A stretch of 7,376 bases of DNA from Thermoplasmata archaeon (GTDB taxonomy: Archaea > Thermoplasmatota > Thermoplasmata > UBA184): contig JAKAZU010000041.1 of NCBI GenBank assembly GCA_021826525.1, positions 1-7,376 of the forward strand. The letters run 5' to 3'. Positions 1-6,375 of the stretch are shown one piece after another. Each line of letters opens with the position of its first letter. Position 1 is the first letter of the stretch. The translations under genes were made by a program, and so were the position numbers. The notes beneath the pieces are model-generated. The model saw only the letters and a list, made by a program, of their open reading frames with translations. It ran no database searches and was not told the DNA's origin.

Positions 1-512
1 AGCGGCGCCACGTGGACTCGCTCTGGCAGGTGGACGTCTGTGAGTTCCGCATCGCGAGGGTGCCGGGGAAGATCTACGTCCACACGATCTTGGACGACCG
101 CTCCCGCTTCCTGGTGATGGCCGGAGCCTATCGGAGGGAGCGAATACGCGAGGCGACCAACAACCTCTGGTGGGCGTTCAAGAGCGGGAGAGCGCCCAAA
201 GCAGTCTCTGTCGACAACGGCAGTTGCTTCGTCTCGGGAGAGTTCCGACGGTTCTGCCAGGAGCACCACCTTCCGGTGATCTGCGGGAGGCCGTACAACC
301 CACGAGGCCGAGGGAAGCTCGAGAGGTTCCACGGAATCCTGACCCAGGAACTCGTTGGCCGAGCGCGCTTCCGCTCTCTCGGGCACTTCCGCCGGGAGCT
401 CTACCACTGGCGACAGGTGTACAATCGAAGCCGCAGCCACGGAGGGATCGGCTGGAAGGCTCCGGTCGGAGTCTACAACGACCGAAAGTTGATGAGCCGC
501 AAGCGGGCGTGA
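1..512 (+). CDS. DDE transposase, rve/integrase core (IS481/IS3-like), 5' end outside window
   Basis: This is the C-terminal part of an insertion-sequence transposase that would cut and join DNA ends at the element termini. The reading frame is open from base 3 without a stop (Arg-Arg-His precede the GTG at 12), so the true start and the N-terminal helix-turn-helix region lie left of the window. Counting from the GTG at 12, the retroviral-integrase-type triad is visible: Asp8 in LWQVD, Asp68 in VDNGS and Glu104 in GKLERF. The last two are separated by exactly 35 residues, the DD35E spacing of IS3/IS481-like enzymes. The tail YNRSRSHGGIGWKAPVGVY matches the usual conserved C-terminal block, so the 3' end looks intact. 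Codon use is looser than in the neighbours (AGG, AGA, CGA, ATA, TCT occur), as expected of a mobile gene. Exact IS family is not resolved. Confidence 0.88.
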   Translation, partial: RRHVDSLWQVDVCEFRIARVPGKIYVHTILDDRSRFLVMAGAYRRERIREATNNLWWAFKSGRAPKAVSVDNGSCFVSGEFRRFCQEHHLPVICGRPYNPRGRGKLERFHGILTQELVGRARFRSLGHFRRELYHWRQVYNRSRSHGGIGWKAPVGVYNDRKLMSRKRA

Positions 513-645
513 TTCTCCCGGCGCCCCCGCCCGCCGCGCGTTCAGGGAACGACGGCTGGCAACTCTCGCCCAGGAACTATAGGGTCGCTCCCGCCCAGCA
601 GGGTTCCGCCGGGATCTTCGGCCACTCCTACCCCCGATTGCCGGA

Positions 646-1320
646 TTACGAACCCCCGTAGCGACGCACCAAGATGCTGGCTGGAAGCGCGGCGAGCCAG
701 CAAAAGGAGGCATAAGACGGTACCACGAACGCCACCGGGATGGCGATGAGGAAGACGGCCGGAATGGCGAACGCGCGCGTGCGGTAGAACTCCACGACGT
801 TCCGTCCGAGCTTCGGGTCGACGAGGCGGGCGTTGCCGGTCGCATGGAACCACATGGCGCCGCTGAGCAATCCCGTCGTCGCCATGACGGCGGAGGAGAA
901 GGCGACCGCGACGGTCAGGTCCGGGTACGTGTTGTAGAGCTCGAGGACGAACGGCGTGAAGGCGATGGTGAGAAGGAAGAAGATGTTCAACCAGATGAGG
1001 GCAGTGTCATAGCGTTCGATGTAGCGGAAGATGCGGTGGTGGGTGGTCCAGTAGATCGCGATGATCAGGAATACCGTCGCGTATCCGATGAACAACTGCC
1101 AATCGCCGGCGAGGGCCACAGCCAGCTCGCTGTCCGAGCAACTGGTCCCGCATGAGAGGATCTTACCGAGGTCGGTCAAGTTAACGACCAAGAGGGTCAT
1201 CGCGAACGCGAAGACACCGTCGCTGAGCGCGAGGATACGGCTCAGGTCCACTCCGGGGGGCTCGCGCCAGGGACCCACGATGTGGTCCGTGAGCTTCGGG
1301 CCTTCCTCGTCCCCGGACAT
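646..1320 (-). CDS. TMEM175/DUF1211 family six-helix membrane protein, putative K+ channel
   Basis: The 224-residue product fits the prokaryotic TMEM175 (DUF1211) family, whose characterised members are potassium-permeable channels built from six-helix subunits. The family signature is clear: SRILALSDGVFAFAMTLL on helix 1 (residues 27-44) corresponds to the RxxxFSD motif with Leu for Phe. IYWTTHHRIF (89-98) and ALIWLNIFFLLTIAFTPF (107-124) match the conserved W..HH..F and LN..L..PF blocks. Hydrophobic segments lie near 33-48, 75-93, 106-126, 135-156, 183-200 and 203-217. The loop after helix 1 carries CGTSC at 57-61. I chose the ATG at 1320; a GTG at 1407 would add 29 low-complexity residues and cannot be excluded. 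No strong Shine-Dalgarno precedes either. It is divergent from the radical SAM gene and tail-to-tail with the transposase. Potassium transport is inferred from the family, not shown here. Confidence 0.88.
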   Translation of the reverse strand: MSGDEEGPKLTDHIVGPWREPPGVDLSRILALSDGVFAFAMTLLVVNLTDLGKILSCGTSCSDSELAVALAGDWQLFIGYATVFLIIAIYWTTHHRIFRYIERYDTALIWLNIFFLLTIAFTPFVLELYNTYPDLTVAVAFSSAVMATTGLLSGAMWFHATGNARLVDPKLGRNVVEFYRTRAFAIPAVFLIAIPVAFVVPSYASFCWLAALPASILVRRYGGS

Positions 1321-1456
1321 GGAAAGGGGCCAGACGGACAGGGGCTTCCCTCTTACGGGTAGAGCCCGGCTCCCGACCGGACCCACCGGCCGGGGGGTGT
1401 CGTCCACGATTTCTTCACACTACCCCCGCGGAGCTGCTAGGTTCCCCTTCCCTCCA

Positions 1457-1466
1457 GCATAAAGCC
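1457..1466. promoter_or_regulatory. TATA-like element between divergent genes
   Basis: AGCATAAAGC is the most AT-rich word in the GC-rich gap between the TMEM175-type gene and the radical SAM gene. Read on the plus strand, its centre is about 33 bases before the ATG at 1494. With the archaeal rule of a TATA box about 26 bases before transcription start, this gives a leader of only a few bases. Read on the minus strand it is CTTTATG, which could serve the channel gene with a start near 1435. It is a single short match in an organism assumed, not proven, to be archaeal. Confidence 0.3.
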
Positions 1467-1493
1467 ACCCCTACGTTGGCCCCTTCCAAGTCC

Positions 1494-2555
1494 ATGGCGT
1501 ACTTCGAGCCGGTGGTGCTGCGCAGTCTGAAGCGAGCGACTCGAGAGGCGCGCGGCCAGAAGCTGCCGGTCATCGCAGGGCACAAGCTGCTCTACCGCTG
1601 CAACCTTGAGTGCAAGATGTGTCCGTTCTGGCGACGGGAGGACGAGGAGCTCCTGTCGCTCTCCCAGGAGATCCGCATGATGGACGCCCTCGTGCGCACG
1701 GGCGTTTCCTTCCTGGGGTTCGAGGGGGGCGAGCCGATGCTGCGCCGCGACCTCCCCGAGATCTTGCGCGAGTCGCACGACCGCTTCCACACCTCGCTCG
1801 TGACCAACGGCTGGCTGCTCCAGCAACGGCTGCCCGAGATCGCGCGGTCGCTCGAGCTCCTCTTCGTCAGCCTCGACGGCATCGGCCCCATGCACGACTT
1901 CCTGCGGGGGATCCCGCGATCGTACGAGCGGGCGATCGAAGGCATCAAAGCGGCGCGTGAACGGATCCCGGTCGCGATCTCGAGCACGATCACGAAGGAC
2001 AACATCTACCACGCCGTTCCGCTCGTCGATCTCGCCGAGTCGATGGGGGTCTCGATCACCTTCCAGGTCGCCTACGATTACTCCACAGCGGACGCGATGA
2101 GCCCGATGGGCCCCGATCTCCTCGAGGTGCTCCGGGAACTGCGCCTGCGGCGCGTCAACGGCGCGCCGATCCTCGAGTCTCCCGAGTACTTCGACGCGAT
2201 CATCAACTCGTGGTACCGCCAGAAGAGCTGGCACTGCAAGCCGTGGATGACCATGAACATCGATCCACAGGGACGGATCGTGCTGCCCTGCTACACGCTG
2301 CACGAGTACGCCGGGCAGACCCCGGTCTGGGAGACGGATGTCACGGCCCTCTGGAATTCCTACGATTGGTCGAAGTACGAGACGTGCAACAAGTGCGCCC
2401 TCGCCTGTTACCTCGAGCCGTCGATCTTCTCCTGGTCCAACATCGGCATGATCCGGGACCGGATCGTATCGAACACGTTCGCGCGGGTGACCCGCACGTG
2501 GAGGGGGCCCAACCCCGCCATCGTGCCGCATCCCCCCGGGCGGCCGACCTCGTAG
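1494..2555 (+). CDS. Radical SAM protein with SPASM-like C-terminal cysteines, function unknown
   Basis: The 353-residue product is a radical S-adenosylmethionine enzyme. Its N-terminal motif CNLECKMC (Cys36, Cys40, Cys43; CX3CX2C) binds the catalytic 4Fe-4S cluster. GGEP (78-81), TNG (104-106) and SLDG (126-129) are the usual SAM-binding and barrel motifs in the expected order. Beyond the barrel, Cys248, Cys266, Cys298, Cys301 and Cys305 form a SPASM-like set, enough for one auxiliary iron-sulfur cluster. DPQGRIVLPC (257-266) is the typical segment leading into it. The ATG at 1494 is preferred over a TTG at 1476 because it starts cleanly before the conserved region and sits correctly after the TATA-like element at 1457. 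The gene is alone on its strand and ends 22 bp from the convergent glycosidase. No precursor peptide or partner gene is adjacent, so no substrate can be proposed; maturation of a peptide or protein, or modification of a small molecule or lipid, all remain open. Confidence 0.9.
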   Translation: MAYFEPVVLRSLKRATREARGQKLPVIAGHKLLYRCNLECKMCPFWRREDEELLSLSQEIRMMDALVRTGVSFLGFEGGEPMLRRDLPEILRESHDRFHTSLVTNGWLLQQRLPEIARSLELLFVSLDGIGPMHDFLRGIPRSYERAIEGIKAARERIPVAISSTITKDNIYHAVPLVDLAESMGVSITFQVAYDYSTADAMSPMGPDLLEVLRELRLRRVNGAPILESPEYFDAIINSWYRQKSWHCKPWMTMNIDPQGRIVLPCYTLHEYAGQTPVWETDVTALWNSYDWSKYETCNKCALACYLEPSIFSWSNIGMIRDRIVSNTFARVTRTWRGPNPAIVPHPPGRPTS

Positions 2556-2577
2556 CGCGCCGAAGAGCGTGGTTCGC

Positions 2578-4998
2578 CTACGGCGTTGTCGGCGCGGGCG
2601 AGGCCGGCACCGAATCGATGCGGAAGTCCCGACCCTCCCATCGATCGCCCTGCGGCCAGTAGAATGTGAAGCGGTAGGAGTTCCCAGGGCGTTCGAGCGG
2701 AGGCAGGTCGACGTAGCTGATTCCGAGCGAGGTCTCGGTCGAGTCGGTGTCGTGTGCGGTCCTCCAGTCGTCGTCCGACCAATGCAGCCGGAACGGCGCC
2801 GAGACCTGGATGCGGAAGAGCCGACCGCACCCGATCGTCGAGGGCCGGCGATTGAACTTCCAGATCTCGACCGACTTCGTCGACCGTCGGCGATGGAGAT
2901 ACCGGTCGGCCACCATCGGGATCCGATCGAAGATCGCCCCGTCCGCAACCGAGCGCAGCAGCGTCACGTACTCGGCGTGGGCCCAGGCCAGCGGTGTCGC
3001 AGAGCCGGTGGGGTGGCCGGGTGCGAGCTCGCGGTCGGGCAACGCCGGCGCATCCCAGACCTGCTCCGGCAATAGGCCCGTACCCGTGGCGAAATGCTCG
3101 AGGGCATGCAGGTACGGGGCTGGGTCGTGGCCGGCGGCAAGCTCGTAGAGGCCCCGCTCCCCCGTGAGGAGCGGCCACGCCCGGCCGACCCCCGAACCTA
3201 GGAACGGCGACCCGTCCACGCCTTCCCCGTACCCGTCGTGCGTGTACCGTCTCCAGACCGGGCCCCTCGGAGTATCGACCCGGAGCACGCGATCGATGAG
3301 ACGGAGGGAGTCGACCACCGCCGGATCGTCCGCGGCCCGGATCCCCTCTCGGACGAGTTCGAGGAAATCACCGGAGACGATCTCCACGGTCGGGAACGTC
3401 GAGTTCGTGCCGGGCGGCAGGTTCGGCAGTCGGATCGTACCGAAGTCCGCCGACTCGTTCGGAGCGGGATCGTTCGGATCGATCGGCCGAATGCGAACGT
3501 AGTGGCGTGGGATCTCCGGGTCGAGGGTACCATGTTCGGTGATCGTCCACGGGTCGACGTGGCATTCCAGGAAGTCCGCGTACTCCTGGATGAACCGCGA
3601 GGTTCCCGCATGGCCCCGGGCGCGAGCGAATCCGGCCGCGCACGTCAGCGCCGCGATCTGGGCCGCGAGGGTGGACGGAGAGTAGCCGCTCACCTCCTCC
3701 CAGCGGTCCTCGGGGGTCGCCGGACCGCGCTCGATGAGGTATCTCGCCGCGCGCAGGACGAGGGGATACGGGTCGAACTGCTGGAGGGCGCGCGCGCGAT
3801 CGAGCCGTGCCGCGAGCAGGATCGGTTGGGCGACCTCGTCGAGCTGGACCCCCTTCCAGTAGGCACCCCCGTCGACCCAGAAGTTCTGCGGAAATCCCCC
3901 ATCGCCCTGCTGGCGGGAGGCGAGGTAGATCAGCGCCCGCAAGGGTGCCTCGCGATTGCCGGCGGCGAGCAGCCCGGTGGCGGTGTGAACCAGATCGCGG
4001 GTCCAGACCAGATGATAGCCTCCGCGCTCGCCGCCATGGACGATGCCCCACGGCGTTGAAGGCGAGGCGATGAACGCGCCGGGGAATTCCTTATCCTCGT
4101 GCGCGAGGAGGACGGAGTGGCTCGCCCGGTAGAGTCGTCCGTCGTCGCCGGAGTGGGACCCGAGGGGTCGCTCGTGACGGGCCGTCCGGTCCCATTGCTC
4201 GATGAAGCGGTCCCGCTGCCAGCTGAACGGAGTGCCCAGCGCCTGGAGCAAGGTGGTCGAGGCCGCTTCCGGCGAGCCGCCGAAGGCGAAGGCGAGGGTG
4301 AACTCCCCGTCGTCGGGCACGGGGATCTCACCGGCGAGCAGGATGTGTCCGGCCGGAGCGTGATCGAACTCCCAGGACATGCCGAAGTGGTCCATGAGAT
4401 CGGTCCGAGCATCGCTCCGGCCGACGTAGCCCACGGACGCGCGGGAGAACGGCACGGTCCCGCCGACCGCGAGCGCCACTCCCGGACGCGATGCCGCGAG
4501 GATCGGCATTCCGACCAGATCGAAGACGTCCCCATCGTCCCCGGCGTCGTTGGGATCGAGTCGCGGGGCGATGAGCACGTAGAGTTTCAGACGCTCGCGG
4601 AGCGTCGCGGTCCGGGTCTGCATGCGCGTGCGCATGAGCAGGCACGGTAGGTGCGGGGCCGAGAGCACCTCCTTGTCGATCGTGTAGCGGCCCTCCGGGT
4701 CGCGGGACTGGACGCGGTAGCCCAGTGCATGTTCGTGGGGTCGTTCGATGGTGCTCTCCATGTGCACGGCCTCGTCGTGCAGGAAGGTCTCCCCGTCCGT
4801 GACCACATACTCGATGCCCCGGAGCTTCGGACGGTCGATCGTGGGGTAGTACACCTCGGTGACGACGCCTCGCCACATCGTGTACCAGAGCTGGGAGTCC
4901 GCCGAGTAGGCCGTCCCGAATCCGTCCTTGCGGCTCGGAGCGCCGAAGAGGGCCGTCCCTGGGTGGCCGAAGGCGAGTCGGTCCCCGCGTGGCTCCAT
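2578..4998 (-). CDS. Glycoside hydrolase family 15, glucoamylase/glucodextranase-like
   Basis: The 806-residue product should release glucose from the non-reducing ends of alpha-glucans. An N-terminal beta-sandwich (about 1-270) opens with FGHPGTALFGAPSRKDGFGT and VVTEVYYPTIDRPKLRG, typical of the glucodextranase/bacterial glucoamylase N domain. The (alpha/alpha)6 barrel follows (about 285-690), with YHLVWTRDL (328-336), QGDGGFPQN (364-372), DRWEEVSGYS (431-440) and AWAHAEYVTLLRS (671-683). By family alignment Glu434 is the likely general acid and Glu676 the likely base. A C-terminal Trp/Phe-rich beta-domain runs from about 700 to 795. The start at 4998 is the ATG directly before the conserved N-terminus; the frame continues upstream but is antisense to the permease gene. 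No signal peptide is visible, so a cytoplasmic role in storage or imported glucan breakdown is likely. Maltose-chain, dextran or trehalose specificity cannot be separated by eye. Confidence 0.93.
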   Translation of the reverse strand: MEPRGDRLAFGHPGTALFGAPSRKDGFGTAYSADSQLWYTMWRGVVTEVYYPTIDRPKLRGIEYVVTDGETFLHDEAVHMESTIERPHEHALGYRVQSRDPEGRYTIDKEVLSAPHLPCLLMRTRMQTRTATLRERLKLYVLIAPRLDPNDAGDDGDVFDLVGMPILAASRPGVALAVGGTVPFSRASVGYVGRSDARTDLMDHFGMSWEFDHAPAGHILLAGEIPVPDDGEFTLAFAFGGSPEAASTTLLQALGTPFSWQRDRFIEQWDRTARHERPLGSHSGDDGRLYRASHSVLLAHEDKEFPGAFIASPSTPWGIVHGGERGGYHLVWTRDLVHTATGLLAAGNREAPLRALIYLASRQQGDGGFPQNFWVDGGAYWKGVQLDEVAQPILLAARLDRARALQQFDPYPLVLRAARYLIERGPATPEDRWEEVSGYSPSTLAAQIAALTCAAGFARARGHAGTSRFIQEYADFLECHVDPWTITEHGTLDPEIPRHYVRIRPIDPNDPAPNESADFGTIRLPNLPPGTNSTFPTVEIVSGDFLELVREGIRAADDPAVVDSLRLIDRVLRVDTPRGPVWRRYTHDGYGEGVDGSPFLGSGVGRAWPLLTGERGLYELAAGHDPAPYLHALEHFATGTGLLPEQVWDAPALPDRELAPGHPTGSATPLAWAHAEYVTLLRSVADGAIFDRIPMVADRYLHRRRSTKSVEIWKFNRRPSTIGCGRLFRIQVSAPFRLHWSDDDWRTAHDTDSTETSLGISYVDLPPLERPGNSYRFTFYWPQGDRWEGRDFRIDSVPASPAPTTP

Positions 4999-5089
4999 CG
5001 GTAGCCCCCAAGCCGGGAGCCCTTCATGGCCGTTTCGTTCCGGGTCCGGCCGACTTCGCACCATCCAACGTCTTTTTCCCATCCGGCTC

Positions 5090-5956
5090 GTGACGACCCA
5101 CGTGGAACTTGTCCTGTTCCTCGTGCTGCTCTTCCTGATCGCGATTGCAGCCGGGTTCATCGGCTCGCTGACCGGGATCGGGGGCGGGATCATCGTGATC
5201 CCGGTGCTCGTGATCTTCTTCCAGGTGCCGTTCATCGAGGCCGTCGGCGCCGGGCTCATCACGATCCTCGCGAACTCCGTCACCACGGGAGCCGCGTACA
5301 TCCACGAGGGCCTCACCGATCTCCGGATCGGGATGGTGCTCGAGATCGCCACGGTCCCCGGAGCGCTCCTCGGAGCGAGCCTCACCATCCTGCTGACGCG
5401 CTACAATCTCACGGCGGCCCTGTTGATCGCCCTCGCGATCGTTCTGATCCTCGGATCGCTCTCGGCCCTCTTGCGCCGTCACGAGGAGGTGCCCGAGAAC
5501 GTGGTGCCCGACCGGACCTCCCAGAAGCTCGGACTGACCGGAGCGTTCCGGGACGCTCGGACCGGCACCACGGTCGTCTATCAGGCCGCCAACACGAGCG
5601 GGGCCTTCGGCGTCATGTTCTGCGCGGGGATCGTATCCGGAATGTTCGGCATCGGAAGCGGCGTCCTGAAGGTCTTCGCGCTCGACGGCGCGCTCCGAAT
5701 GCCGTTCAAGGTCGCCACGGCGACCAGCAATTTCATGATCGGGGTGACGGCATGCGCGGGCGCGGGGATCCTCCTCGCGGCCGGCTACGTGAACCCGGTC
5801 CTCGCGGCCCCGATCGGCATCGGTTCGACGGTCGGTGCGATCCTCGGCAGCCACATCCTTCCCGGAGCCCGCACGCTCTGGCTCCGCTTCCTGTTCTTCA
5901 CCGTGGTCTGCGGTCTCGCGATCGAGCTGATCGTCCGGGCGCTGGGGGCTCCATGA
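5090..5956 (+). CDS. TauE/SafE family (TSUP) permease
   Basis: The 288-residue protein belongs to the TauE/SafE sulfite/organosulfonate exporter family. It has about eight hydrophobic segments in two homologous halves. The first half carries AGFIGSLTGIGGGIIVIPVL (21-40); the second carries the equivalent AGIVSGMFGIGSGVLKVFAL (179-198), with GIGSG in place of GIGGG. A hydrophilic loop (about 128-168) separates the halves. Family members move sulfite, sulfoacetate, thiosulfate or other small anions, and the substrate here is unknown. The GTG at 5090 was chosen because the hydrophobic N-terminus follows at once; GTG at 5102 is a second option and no in-frame ATG is available nearby. A T-rich run at 5071-5077 could be part of a promoter. 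Its stop overlaps the start of the DUF1634 gene (ATGA), implying coupled translation. It is divergent from the glycosidase, with 91 bp between. Confidence 0.92.
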   Translation: MTTHVELVLFLVLLFLIAIAAGFIGSLTGIGGGIIVIPVLVIFFQVPFIEAVGAGLITILANSVTTGAAYIHEGLTDLRIGMVLEIATVPGALLGASLTILLTRYNLTAALLIALAIVLILGSLSALLRRHEEVPENVVPDRTSQKLGLTGAFRDARTGTTVVYQAANTSGAFGVMFCAGIVSGMFGIGSGVLKVFALDGALRMPFKVATATSNFMIGVTACAGAGILLAAGYVNPVLAAPIGIGSTVGAILGSHILPGARTLWLRFLFFTVVCGLAIELIVRALGAP

Positions 5957-6375
5957 ACGAAACGGTCTCGACCGTCCGGGGCCCGGTGTACCTGCACCCG
6001 CTGCCTCCCGCGGCGGCCGCTACCATGACGCGACTCCTGCAAGTCGGACTCGCGATCGCACTGTCGATCCTGTTCGGGGCACTCATCGCCTTCGGCATCG
6101 AGAACCCCTCGGCCGACTCCTCCAGCGTGATCGCGATCAACCCGATCGCAAACTATCTCTCCCTGGCGGGCCTCGCATCGGGCCTGTGGGCCGGGGCGCC
6201 GGAGGCCTACCTCACCTTGGGGATCCTCACGCTCCTCGTCGTGCCGATCGCCCGGGTCCTCGCCGGATTCTACTTCTTCCACCGGAACGGAGAGATCCTG
6301 GTCGCGCGGATTACCTTCACCGTATTCCTGCTGCTCGTCCTAGGCGTCTTCGTGATCGGGCCGCTGATCCACTAG
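5953..6375 (+). CDS. DUF1634 family membrane protein, partner of the TauE/SafE permease
   Basis: The 140-residue protein has three clear membrane segments: about residues 27-49 (LLQVGLAIALSILFGALIAFG), 83-105 (LTLGILTLLVVPIARVLAGFYF) and 117-138 (TFTVFLLLVLGVFVIGPLI). Size, topology and the VPIARVLAGFYFF block fit DUF1634, a family of unknown function that, as I recall, often sits directly beside TauE/SafE permeases in archaea and some bacteria. Here the ATG lies inside the permease stop (ATGA overlap), so both are almost surely co-translated. That supports, but does not prove, a subunit or accessory role in the same transport complex. A second Met at residue 25 could start a shorter form, but the overlap favours the first. 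Its TAG stop at 6373 shares the CTAG word with the stop of the convergent mutase gene. Confidence 0.88.
   Translation: MNETVSTVRGPVYLHPLPPAAAATMTRLLQVGLAIALSILFGALIAFGIENPSADSSSVIAINPIANYLSLAGLASGLWAGAPEAYLTLGILTLLVVPIARVLAGFYFFHRNGEILVARITFTVFLLLVLGVFVIGPLIH

Noticed and set aside
513..645. Possible right end or terminal inverted repeat of the insertion sequence, with an AT-rich word ACTATAG
   Set aside because: The left end is outside the window, so no repeat pair or target duplication can be demonstrated. I see no other gene or clear signal in these 133 bases.
1408..1493. Short precursor peptide gene for the radical SAM enzyme
   Set aside because: No open frame with a plausible start and peptide-like composition is present between the channel gene and the radical SAM start, nor in the downstream gap.
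2556..2577. Terminator between the convergent radical SAM and glycosidase genes
   Set aside because: The 22 bp gap has no stable hairpin and no T-run on either strand.
1437..2948. Long minus-strand open frame of 503 codons antisense to the radical SAM gene
   Set aside because: Its translation is Arg/Pro/Gly/His-rich low-complexity sequence with no family motif, and it spans the ends of two well-supported genes. Such open frames are expected opposite GC-rich coding DNA.
4621..4636. Perfect inverted repeat CATGCGC-GT-GCGCATG
   Set aside because: It lies inside the glycosidase coding region and is explained by the encoded Met-Arg-Thr-Arg-Met run; there is no T-tract or other sign of a terminator or operator.
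4928..5089. Upstream extension of the permease frame
   Set aside because: It overlaps the glycosidase start, is Ser/Arg/Pro-rich, and the first hydrophobic helix follows directly after the GTG at 5090.
4999..5388. Upstream extension of the glycosidase frame by 130 codons
   Set aside because: The extra part is antisense to the permease and lacks family similarity, while the GH15 N domain begins immediately after the ATG at 4998.
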